Part shown: in pieces, positions 6,854 through 14,299 of the stretch | How the letters are laid out: every line of letters starts with the position of its first letter | How positions within the stretch are numbered: the stretch's first letter is position 1 | DNA from: Ignatzschineria sp. | GTDB taxonomy: Bacteria; Pseudomonadota; Gammaproteobacteria; Cardiobacteriales; Wohlfahrtiimonadaceae | Length of the DNA stretch: 18,573 bases | NCBI GenBank assembly: GCA_030151245.1 | Contig: JASLEF010000046.1 | Location: 1-18,573, forward strand | Direction: 5' to 3' | Notes under the pieces: generated by a model | Database searches by the model: none | What the model was told of the DNA's origin: nothing | Seen by the model: only the letters and a program-made list of their open reading frames with translations | Program-made: the position numbers and the translations under genes

Positions 6854-7600
6854 CTAATCACGTCCCGTAATCTTATTAATAATAAAGCTCGCAGCCATCA
6901 GTCCCATTGTAGCCGTGACAGTCACAATCGACCCATAACCTTGGCAATTTAAACCACCACCAGCATTCTTCTTGGCTTGACTATTTTCCTTACTAAAAAC
7001 TATTGGAACTCCTGCCTTTTTATCATGTGCAGGAAACTGGTAATCTTTTCGTAATATCGCTTTTAAGCGTGCACATAAAGGATCGTGGAACGTCTTATTA
7101 AGATCATCGATCATAAGTTCTTCTGCACGAGTTTTCCCTCCTGCGGCACCTGTAGTTATAATCTTATAACGATGTCGTTTTGCAAAGGCGATCAATGCGG
7201 CCTTCACTCGAACCTCATCCATCGCATCTAAAATCCAATAGTTCTCTCGAGGATGAGTTAAATATTCCGCTAAATTATCCACAGTCAAGAAATCCTCAAT
7301 GATCACCACCTCACAACGATCATTAACCTCTAAAATCCGAGACCTCATCGCCTCTACTTTTGACTCCCCAATCGTTGAGGTTAAAGCATGAATTTGACGA
7401 TTAATATTGCTCTCGGCAATATTATCAAGATCCATCAGTGTTAATTTCCCAACACCGCTTCGCGCCAAAGCTTCGACCGCCCAAGAACCTACACCACCAA
7501 TCCCGATGACAACCACATGGCTCTCTTCTAATCGCTTTAAACCCTCCGCCTCATAAAGGCGACTTAACGTTGAAAATCGGCGATCATAATCTTGTGTCAT
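6854..7600 (-). CDS. tcdA: tRNA threonylcarbamoyladenosine dehydratase (E1-like)
   Basis: A 248-residue E1/ThiF/MoeB-like protein. The nucleotide-binding glycine loop GIGGVGSWAVEALARSG starts near residue 33. It is followed by LMDLDNIAESNINRQ (55-69), the E1-family Asp and N-x-x-R signature. The TcdA/CsdL hallmarks are the N-terminal YDRRFSTLSRLYEAEGLKRL, the GAAGGKTRAEELMIDDL segment, DPLCARLKAILRK, and a C-terminal GSIVTVTATMGLMAASFIINKI helix. TcdA uses ATP to cyclise t6A37 of ANN-decoding tRNAs to ct6A. In E. coli it works with the CsdA/CsdE sulfur relay; those genes are not seen here. The ATG at 7600 has AGGA upstream at a loose spacing. It is the last gene of the right-hand minus-strand block. 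Confidence 0.94.
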   Translation of the reverse strand: MTQDYDRRFSTLSRLYEAEGLKRLEESHVVVIGIGGVGSWAVEALARSGVGKLTLMDLDNIAESNINRQIHALTSTIGESKVEAMRSRILEVNDRCEVVIIEDFLTVDNLAEYLTHPRENYWILDAMDEVRVKAALIAFAKRHRYKIITTGAAGGKTRAEELMIDDLNKTFHDPLCARLKAILRKDYQFPAHDKKAGVPIVFSKENSQAKKNAGGGLNCQGYGSIVTVTATMGLMAASFIINKITGRD

Positions 7601-7941
7601 TCAATTTGTATCCTATATAACTCAATAATCTTTTAATAAACCTTCAAATCAGAAATCTTTTTCTTCTGCGTTATTTTACACAGAAATCATAAAAAAAGAG
7701 GCACAATCATCGTGCCCCTTTTTCTCTACTTTTAAGAAGTTTTAGTACTTTTGAGTACTGATTAGCTCTTGTTGAACATCAATAGGTAACTCACTATTTT
7801 GAAAATAATTGAGTTTCTAAGAATCCTTAAGATCAATATGCTTTCAGTGGTTACTTACAGGAAGTTATCCTGATTAGTTTTGAATGCTCAACAATCCCTG
7901 AAACTTTTTAATAAGTATTCATCACCATTAAGATCTGCTAA
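7601..7941. other. 341-bp intergenic region between sodB and tcdA
   Basis: No coding sequence is seen. It contains a terminator-like hairpin at 7694-7722 and an imperfect AT-rich hairpin with arms AACTCA/TGAGTT (7788-7815). AGTACT occurs twice near 7745-7760. The tcdA promoter must lie to the left of the terminator or overlap it. Confidence 0.55.
7694..7722 (-). terminator. Probable terminator downstream of sodB
   Basis: AAAAG-A-GGCAC pairs with GTGCC-C-CTTTT, leaving one A/C mismatch and a seven-base loop. On the minus strand the stem runs into seven T residues. It lies about 220 bases after the sodB stop, which is far for a simple terminator, so an intervening transcript end or a long 3' untranslated region is possible. 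Confidence 0.65.
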
Positions 7942-8520
7942 TTAAGCGAATCGCTCATTCACTTTATCCCAATTGATCAATGCCCAGAAATTTTCTAAGT
8001 AGTTCGGGCGGCTATTGCGATAATCAATATAATAAGCATGTTCCCAAACATCACAAGTTAAAAGCGGTGTTTGACCTGCAGTTAAAGGTGTTGCTGCGTT
8101 TGAAGTAGATACTAACTCAATAGAACCATCTGCATTTTTTACTAACCATGCCCAACCTGCACCAAATGTTCCCACCGCACACTGGTCGAATGCTTTTTGG
8201 AACTCTGCAAATGAACCCCATTTCGCATTAATGGCTTCTGCAATTTTTCCTGTTGCTTCACCGCCACCTTGTGGTTTTAATGATTCCCAATAAAATGTAT
8301 GATTCCATACTTGTGCAGCATTATTAAACATTGGACCTGAAGATTTCAAAATAATATCTTCAAGTGATGCATTTTCAAATTCTGTTCCTGCAATCAACGT
8401 ATTTAAGGTATTTACATACGTTTGGTGATGTTTACCATAGTGATATTCTAAAGTCTCTTTAGAAATATGCGGCTCAAGTGCGTCAATCGCATAAGGTAAT
8501 TTTGGTAATTCAAATGACAT
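7942..8520 (-). CDS. sodB: Superoxide dismutase, iron type
   Basis: The 192-residue enzyme converts superoxide to O2 and H2O2 in the cytosol. Metal ligands are H27, H74, D157 and H161 (DVWEHAYY). The iron-type second-sphere glutamine is Q70, in NNAAQVWNHTFYW, the position of Q69 in E. coli SodB. GAGWAWL follows at 120-126. Length and blocks fit SodB throughout. The ATG at 8520 is preceded by GAGAGGAAG at an eight-base spacing. It lies downstream of the manganese-type gene on the same strand, separated by a terminator, so the two are tandem but probably separately transcribed. The assignment to iron rests on residue patterns; cambialistic use cannot be excluded. Confidence 0.95.
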   Translation of the reverse strand: MSFELPKLPYAIDALEPHISKETLEYHYGKHHQTYVNTLNTLIAGTEFENASLEDIILKSSGPMFNNAAQVWNHTFYWESLKPQGGGEATGKIAEAINAKWGSFAEFQKAFDQCAVGTFGAGWAWLVKNADGSIELVSTSNAATPLTAGQTPLLTCDVWEHAYYIDYRNSRPNYLENFWALINWDKVNERFA

Positions 8521-8584
8521 AACGTTAACTTCCTCTCGTTAAATAGCTGATAATTTATCGGCCTCCAAAAAACTACAAGATGCC

Positions 8585-8610
8585 AATCCTAGTAACATAT
8601 TAACAGGATT
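8585..8610. repeat. Inverted repeat upstream of sodB
   Basis: AATCCT (8585-8590) and AGGATT (8605-8610) are separated by 14 AT-rich bases, 65-90 bases upstream of the sodB ATG. The position suits a regulator site or a leader hairpin. Evidence is limited to symmetry. Confidence 0.25.
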
Positions 8611-8647
8611 CTTTCATTTACGCTTGTATCAGAGCTTTTTCAGCAAT

Positions 8648-8676
8648 AAAAAAGCCCACAGAAATTGTAGGCTTTT
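8648..8676 (-). terminator. Rho-independent terminator of sodA
   Basis: AAAAGCC (8650-8656) pairs with GGCTTTT (8670-8676). An inner ACA/TGT pairing follows across one mismatch, with a five-base loop. Read on the minus strand, the stem ends in TTTTTT. It lies about 80 bases after the sodA stop, separating sodA from sodB. Confidence 0.8.
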
Positions 8677-8754
8677 CATTTACATAGTATTTTATTGTAG
8701 GTTTTTTGTAGTCAACGACACCACTTTTACAAAGTGATGATGCCTTCTACGCAA

Positions 8755-9366
8755 TTATTTAGCCGCAGCGAAACGTCTGTTGACTTCATCCCAGTTCACA
8801 ACATTCCAAAATGCCGCAATGTAATCTACACGAACGTTGCTATACTTTTTATAGTAAGCATGCTCCCAAACGTCTAATCCTAAAACAGGCGTTTTACCTT
8901 CCATTAAAGGAGAGTCTTGATTTGCGGTTGAAGAGACTTCTAAATTCCCCTCTTTATCAGCCGATAACCATGCCCAGCCAGAACCAAAACGTGAAGCGGC
9001 AGCCGCTGCGAATTTCTCTTTGAATGCTTCAAAGCTACCGAATGCTTTCTCGATCGCCTCTTTCACCGCTCCTGTAGGCTCACCACCCGCATTAGGTGCC
9101 ATCACTGTCCAAAATAGAGAATGGTTTGCATGACCCCCGCCATTGTTTTGGACCGCAGTACGAATATCTGCCGGAATTGCGTTCATGTCAGAGACTAAAT
9201 CTTCTACTGATTTAGCTGCAAGTTCAGGATGATTGGCCAATGCAGCATTGACATTATTGATATATGTTTGATGATGCTTTTCATGATGAAGATGCATTGT
9301 TTCCGCATCAATATGTGGCTCTAATGCATCATAAGCATAAGGTAATTTTGGTAATTCGTATGACAT
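8755..9366 (-). CDS. sodA: Superoxide dismutase, manganese type
   Basis: The 203-residue cytosolic enzyme has metal ligands H27, H82, D165 and H169. The manganese-type signatures are GGGHANHSLFW (76-86), a glycine block where the iron enzyme has its glutamine, and Q150 in ANQDSPLMEG, the manganese-type second-sphere glutamine. The alanine-rich AAAAASRFGSGWAWL follows the usual Mn-SOD pattern. The ATG at 9366 has GGGAGGAAG four bases upstream. It lies between nusB and sodB on one strand. Palindromes in its upstream region (9422-9563) could be regulatory. Confidence 0.95.
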   Translation of the reverse strand: MSYELPKLPYAYDALEPHIDAETMHLHHEKHHQTYINNVNAALANHPELAAKSVEDLVSDMNAIPADIRTAVQNNGGGHANHSLFWTVMAPNAGGEPTGAVKEAIEKAFGSFEAFKEKFAAAAASRFGSGWAWLSADKEGNLEVSSTANQDSPLMEGKTPVLGLDVWEHAYYKKYSNVRVDYIAAFWNVVNWDEVNRRFAAAK

Positions 9367-9421
9367 AATCTTCCTCCCATTGAGTAAGTAGACATTTTGA
9401 GAAAATCTAAAGTTTCTCCAC

Positions 9422-9476
9422 CATGAAAATATGAAGCTTACCGATTTCTTTCATCGGATTCATCCTTATTTTCATG
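9422..9476. repeat. Nested inverted repeat in the sodA upstream region
   Basis: Three tiers pair in register. CATGAAAATA (9422-9431) pairs with TATTTTCATG (9467-9476), TGAA (9432-9435) with TTCA (9459-9462), and CCGAT (9441-9445) with ATCGG (9453-9457). It lies 56-110 bases before the sodA ATG. It could fold as an RNA leader or contain operator half-sites. It has no terminator-like T-tract. Confidence 0.45.
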
Positions 9477-9543
9477 AGCTTAAACCTTTAAAATTCCACC
9501 CAAAAATAAAAAGTTGTTACCTAATAATTTTAAGCATTTTTAT

Positions 9544-9563
9544 GATCTAACACAAGTTAGATC
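9544..9563. repeat. 8-bp palindrome between nusB and sodA
   Basis: GATCTAAC (9544-9551) and GTTAGATC (9556-9563) are perfect arms around ACAA. It lies 33 bases after the nusB stop. On the minus strand it is followed by ATAAAAATGC rather than T residues, so it is a poor intrinsic terminator for nusB. A protein-binding site for sodA control is the alternative. Confidence 0.45.
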
Positions 9564-9595
9564 CACTTTCTTTCCATTTTGGTTGCAATAAAAGA

Positions 9596-10039
9596 TTACT
9601 TCTCAGCTTGACGTAGTGGGATAGTTTTAGAAACTTTATCTAAAACACCATTCACATAACGATGGCTGCCTTCCGCACCAAACTGCTTCGTCAACTCAAC
9701 AGCTTCGTTAATCACAGATTTATAAGGAATATCTAGCTGATTTTGCAACTCATATACCCCAAGCCATAAAATCGAACGCTCAATAGGATCCACTTGTTCA
9801 ACATCACGATCTAAAAAAGGTGCAATCACTTTATCGAGATCTGCACGCTTTTGAGTAATGTTTTGGAGTAACTCATGGAAATATTCGCTATTCGCTTCTG
9901 AAAATTTCTCATTGTCCGCAATATTGCTACTAATCTCAGCTAATGTGCTGTGGGCAATCTGCCACTCATACAATGCTTGGATTAAAAAGAATCTTGCAGA
10001 TTTTCTTGATGCGATTAATTTACGCTTTGAAACAGACAC
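9596..10039 (-). CDS. nusB: Transcription antitermination factor NusB
   Basis: The 147-residue all-helical protein has NusB-family features throughout: SRKSARFFLIQALYEWQIA near the N-terminus, then DKVIAPFLDRDVEQVDPIERSILWLGVYEL, INEAVELTKQFGAEGSHRYVNGVLDKV at the C-terminal end. NusB with NusE (ribosomal protein S10) binds boxA RNA and supports antitermination of rRNA operons. The start is GTG (10039), supported by AGAGGGGA about seven bases upstream; no ATG lies near the N-terminus. It begins 85 bases behind the rpoC stop, past a hairpin with a modest U-tract, so partial read-through from rpoC is plausible. The usual ribE-nusB-thiL neighbourhood of many gammaproteobacteria is absent. Confidence 0.94.
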   Translation of the reverse strand: MSVSKRKLIASRKSARFFLIQALYEWQIAHSTLAEISSNIADNEKFSEANSEYFHELLQNITQKRADLDKVIAPFLDRDVEQVDPIERSILWLGVYELQNQLDIPYKSVINEAVELTKQFGAEGSHRYVNGVLDKVSKTIPLRQAEK

Positions 10040-10069
10040 GCTATTTCCCCTCTTCCTATTTGAATGAGA

Positions 10070-10093
10070 AAGCGCTCCACTAAAGGAGCGCTT
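10070..10093 (-). terminator. Hairpin terminator downstream of rpoC
   Basis: AAGCGCTCC (10070-10078) and GGAGCGCTT (10085-10093) form a perfect 9-bp GC-rich stem with a six-base loop. The minus-strand tail is TTTCTCATTC, a short U-tract that may allow read-through into nusB. It lies 32 bases after the rpoC stop. Confidence 0.75.
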
Positions 10094-10124
10094 ATCTATT
10101 TAATCAGTAATCACAATTGGACTA

Positions 10125-13100
10125 CTATTTCCCGGCATTACGACGTTCTTCGTGATAAATAAGACCGGTACCTGCAGGGATTAAGCGACCCACGATAACG
10201 TTCTCTTTAAGACCACGGAGATGATCTCTAAGACCGCGAATAGATGCATCTGTTAAGACACGTGTTGTCTCTTGGAACGATGCCGCTGAGATGAAGCTGT
10301 CAGTTGCAAGCGATGCCTTCGTGATACCAAGAAGCACCGGCTGGTAAGTTGCAGGAACTTTACCCTCAGCCACTAACTTCTCATTTTCACCAAGAACAGA
10401 AACATACTCTGCTTGTTCACCTTTAATAAACGAACTATCGTTTGCTTCAAGGATCTCTACCTTACGGAGCATCTGACGAATAATCACTTCAATATGTTTA
10501 TCCGAGATTTTTACCCCTTGTAAACGGTAAACGTCTTGGATCTCTTTCACGAGATATTCAGCAAGCTCTTTCACACCAAGAAGACGGAGGATATCATGCG
10601 CACTTAACTCACCATCAACGATGATTTCACCCTTCTCAACTGTTTCCCCTTCAAACACGTTCACATGACGCCATTTCGGGATCAGCTCTTCATGAGCAAT
10701 ACCATCTGAATCCGTGATGATAAGACGTTGTTTACTCATTGTCTCACGACCAAAGCTCACGATACCTGTTTTCTCTGCAAGAATTGCCGCTTCCTTCGGA
10801 CGTCTCGCTTCAAAGAGGTCAGCAACTCGTGGAAGACCCCCGGTAATATCACGAGTTTTTGATGACTCTTGTGGGATACGTGCAAGAGGATCCCCGATAG
10901 ATACAACATCACCATCGTTGAGATTTAAAATAGCACCCACAGGAAGTGTATACATTGCCGTAACATCTGTTCCTGGGATATTAAGCTCATTACCCGCTTC
11001 ATCCACAACACAGATTGATGGACGTTTACCACCCGTATTACGCTGTTTAGAGTCAAGAACGATCAAGTTTGAAAGACCTGTAATATCATCTGTTTGTTTT
11101 TGAACGTTGATATTCTCTTCAAAATCCACAAATTTAATATGACCTGAAACTTCAACGATAACCGGAATTGTATGTGGATCCCACGTTGCAACGATATCTC
11201 CAATCTCTACGCTACCACCTTCGTCAACAACAATGGTTGCCCCATAAGGAACTTTATAGCGCTCACGGTTACGACCAAACTCATCCATGATGATTAGCTC
11301 GCCCGAACGTGAGATTGATACAAGGTGATTCTCCTTATTACGGACAGTCTTCATACGAACAAGTTTCAATGTCCCTTTCGTTTTCACCTGTACGTTAGAA
11401 ACAGCCGCAGAACCTGATGCCGCACCCCCGATATGGAACGTACGCATCGTTAACTGTGTTCCTGGCTCCCCGATTGACTGCGCAGCAATAACGCCCACTG
11501 ACTCACCAGGGTTAACAAGGTGACCACGACCAAGATCGCGACCATAACATTTTGCACAAAGACCATGACGATTTTCACACGTAATCGCTGAACGAGCAAT
11601 CAACTCATCCACACCCTTCTCATCAAGAAGTTCAACCGCCGCTTCATCAAGAAGAGTTCCTGCTTCGAAAAGAACCTCTTCAGTTCCAGGTACATAGACA
11701 TCTTCTGCCACGACAAGACCGAGTACACGATCACGTAATGGTTCAACGATATCCCCACCTTCAACGATTGGCGTCATCAAAAGACCATCTTTAGTACCAC
11801 AGTCTTCGCTCACAATCACTAAGTCTTGTGCAACGTCTACGAGACGACGGGTTAAGTAACCTGAGTTCGCAGTTTTAAGAGCAGTATCCGCAAGACCTTT
11901 ACGAGCACCATGCGTTGATACGAAGTACTGAAGAACGTCTAGACCTTCACGGAAGTTCGCCGTGATAGGTGTTTCGATGATCGAACCATCTGGTTTCGCC
12001 ATCAATCCACGCATCCCTGCAAGCTGACGAATCTGAGCCGCACTACCACGTGCTCCTGAGTCTGCCATCATGAAGATTGAGTTAAAGGATGTTTGTGCAA
12101 CTTTTTCACCCGTTTTCTCGTCAATCACGGCATCTTTACCCAGGTTGCTCATCATTGTTTTAGCAACTTCTTCGTTCGTGCGTGACCAGATATCGATAAC
12201 TTTGTTATAACGCTCACCGTTTGTTACCAAACCTTGTGAGTATTGTGATTGCACTTCCTTCACTTCCGCTTCAGCACGATCAATGATCTCTTGCTTTTGC
12301 GGTGGAATCACCATGTCTTCATAACCTACAGATGATCCTGAACGCATTGCGTAATAGAAACCTGTATACATCAACTTGTCAGCAAAAATAACCGTATCTT
12401 TAAGACCTAAACGACGGTAGCAACTATTAATCAAGTTTGAGATCTCACGTTTTGACAATACTTTATCAATCAATGAGAACGGTAAACCTTCTGGTAGAAG
12501 ATCCGTTAAGAGAATACGACCTACCGTAGATTCTACACGACGATATACTTCACCTTCTTCTGCATCTTCAAACATTGAGATAGGAAGACGGACTTGAATT
12601 TTCGCATGAACATCAAGTTCTTTCAGCGCATATGCACGATGGACTTCAGCTGTATCTGTAAATACGCGACCTTCACCTTTAGCATTGATACGCTCACGCG
12701 TCATATAGTAAAGACCTAATACAACGTCCTGTGATGGTACAATAATCGGCTCACCATTTGCAGGTGAGAGAATATTGTTTGAAGACATCATGAGTGCACG
12801 TGCTTCAAGTTGCGATTCAATCGATAATGGAACGTGAACCGCCATCTGGTCACCATCGAAGTCAGCGTTGAATGCGGTACAAACGAGCGGGTGAAGCTGA
12901 ATCGCTTTACCTTCGATTAATACAGGTTCAAATGCTTGGATACCTAATCTGTGAAGCGTTGGTGCACGGTTCAAAAGAACTGGATGCTCAGTGATCACAT
13001 GTTCAAGGATATCCCAAACTTCTGGAACTTCACGTTCAACCATACGCTTCGCAGCTTTGATCGTTGTTGCGATACCACGTTGGATCAATTGAGAGAAGAT

Positions 13101-14234
13101 GAAAGGTTTGAAAAGCTCAAGTGCCATCTGTTTTGGTAAACCACACTGATGAAGACGAAGTGTAGGACCTACCACGATTACAGAACGGCCTGAATAGTCA
13201 ACACGCTTACCAAGAAGGTTTTGACGGAAACGACCTTGTTTACCTTTGATCATATCTGCAAGTGATTTAAGCGGACGCTTATTCGCACCTGAGATCGCAC
13301 GTCCACGACGGCCGTTATCGAGAAGTGAGTCTACTGACTCTTGAAGCATACGTTTTTCATTACGAACAATGATGTCCGGCGCTTCAAGCTCAAGAAGACG
13401 TTGTAAACGATTATTACGGTTAATCACTCGACGATAAAGATCGTTCAAGTCAGATGTCGCAAAACGACCACCATCAAGAGGTACTAAAGGACGTAAATCT
13501 GGTGGAAGCACCGGCAAGTTTGTGAGGATCATCCACTCAGGCTTATTGCCTGAGGCGATGAATGACTCAACAAGTTTAAGACGATTTGAAAGACGTTTAA
13601 ATTTCGTCTCTGAACGTGTCTCTTGAAGCTCTTCACGAAGTGTTGAAGCTTCTTCTTCAAGATCAATCGCTTTAAGAAGTTCTAAAACGGCTTCAGCACC
13701 CATGCGGGCATCAAACTCATCGCCATACTCTTCAATCGCATCTAAGAACTCTTCGTCCGTTAATACTTGACCATGTTCAAATGGTGTTAAACCCGGCTCA
13801 ATGACTACAAATGATTCAAAATAGAGAATCTTCTCGATATCACGAAGTGTCATATCAAGTAATAAACCGATACGGCTTGGGAGTGATTTCAAATACCAAA
13901 TATGCGCCACAGGTGAAGCAAGTTTGATATGACCCATACGCTCACGGCGCACGTTTGAAAGTGTCACTTCAACGCCACACTTCTCACACACAACACCACG
14001 GTGTTTAAGACGCTTATATTTACCACATAAGCATTCGTAATCTTTTACAGGTCCGAAAATCTTTGCACAGAAAAGTCCATCACGCTCTGGTTTAAAGGTA
14101 CGATAGTTGATAGTCTCAGGCTTTTTAACTTCACCATAAGACCAACTAAGAATTTTTTCAGGTGATGCAAGACCAATCTTGATTGCATCAAAACCACCTT
14201 TATCTTCATTCTTAAATAAATTTAATAAGTTCAT
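10125..14234 (-). CDS. rpoC: DNA-directed RNA polymerase subunit beta'
   Basis: The 1369-residue subunit (E. coli has 1407) is complete. The N-terminal zinc ribbon cysteines are C68, C70, C83 and C86 (CLCGKYKR...CEKC). The lid, rudder and active-site region lead to NADFDGDQ, with the Mg2+-binding aspartates D458, D460 and D462. The second zinc site includes CENRHGLCAKCYGRDLGRG near 885-900. The trigger-loop region (SIGEPGTQLTMRTFHIGGAA) is interrupted by the long gammaproteobacterial SI3 insertion, which resumes at RDITGGLPRVADLFEARRP. The start ATG at 14234 has GGAAG upstream. The gap to rpoB is 65 bases, so they form one operon. The C-terminus GLIYHEERRNAGK is somewhat shorter than in E. 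coli. Confidence 0.99.
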   Translation of the reverse strand: MNLLNLFKNEDKGGFDAIKIGLASPEKILSWSYGEVKKPETINYRTFKPERDGLFCAKIFGPVKDYECLCGKYKRLKHRGVVCEKCGVEVTLSNVRRERMGHIKLASPVAHIWYLKSLPSRIGLLLDMTLRDIEKILYFESFVVIEPGLTPFEHGQVLTDEEFLDAIEEYGDEFDARMGAEAVLELLKAIDLEEEASTLREELQETRSETKFKRLSNRLKLVESFIASGNKPEWMILTNLPVLPPDLRPLVPLDGGRFATSDLNDLYRRVINRNNRLQRLLELEAPDIIVRNEKRMLQESVDSLLDNGRRGRAISGANKRPLKSLADMIKGKQGRFRQNLLGKRVDYSGRSVIVVGPTLRLHQCGLPKQMALELFKPFIFSQLIQRGIATTIKAAKRMVEREVPEVWDILEHVITEHPVLLNRAPTLHRLGIQAFEPVLIEGKAIQLHPLVCTAFNADFDGDQMAVHVPLSIESQLEARALMMSSNNILSPANGEPIIVPSQDVVLGLYYMTRERINAKGEGRVFTDTAEVHRAYALKELDVHAKIQVRLPISMFEDAEEGEVYRRVESTVGRILLTDLLPEGLPFSLIDKVLSKREISNLINSCYRRLGLKDTVIFADKLMYTGFYYAMRSGSSVGYEDMVIPPQKQEIIDRAEAEVKEVQSQYSQGLVTNGERYNKVIDIWSRTNEEVAKTMMSNLGKDAVIDEKTGEKVAQTSFNSIFMMADSGARGSAAQIRQLAGMRGLMAKPDGSIIETPITANFREGLDVLQYFVSTHGARKGLADTALKTANSGYLTRRLVDVAQDLVIVSEDCGTKDGLLMTPIVEGGDIVEPLRDRVLGLVVAEDVYVPGTEEVLFEAGTLLDEAAVELLDEKGVDELIARSAITCENRHGLCAKCYGRDLGRGHLVNPGESVGVIAAQSIGEPGTQLTMRTFHIGGAASGSAAVSNVQVKTKGTLKLVRMKTVRNKENHLVSISRSGELIIMDEFGRNRERYKVPYGATIVVDEGGSVEIGDIVATWDPHTIPVIVEVSGHIKFVDFEENINVQKQTDDITGLSNLIVLDSKQRNTGGKRPSICVVDEAGNELNIPGTDVTAMYTLPVGAILNLNDGDVVSIGDPLARIPQESSKTRDITGGLPRVADLFEARRPKEAAILAEKTGIVSFGRETMSKQRLIITDSDGIAHEELIPKWRHVNVFEGETVEKGEIIVDGELSAHDILRLLGVKELAEYLVKEIQDVYRLQGVKISDKHIEVIIRQMLRKVEILEANDSSFIKGEQAEYVSVLGENEKLVAEGKVPATYQPVLLGITKASLATDSFISAASFQETTRVLTDASIRGLRDHLRGLKENVIVGRLIPAGTGLIYHEERRNAGK

Positions 14235-14299
14235 TCGTTATCTTCCAATGTATATTTAAAGAAATGTCTCTACGAAACGGTTAAGGGAAAAGGATGAGA

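Noticed and set aside
10714..11103. 129-codon plus-strand reading frame inside rpoC
   Set aside because: It is antisense to the conserved rpoC frame and has no protein-like signature.
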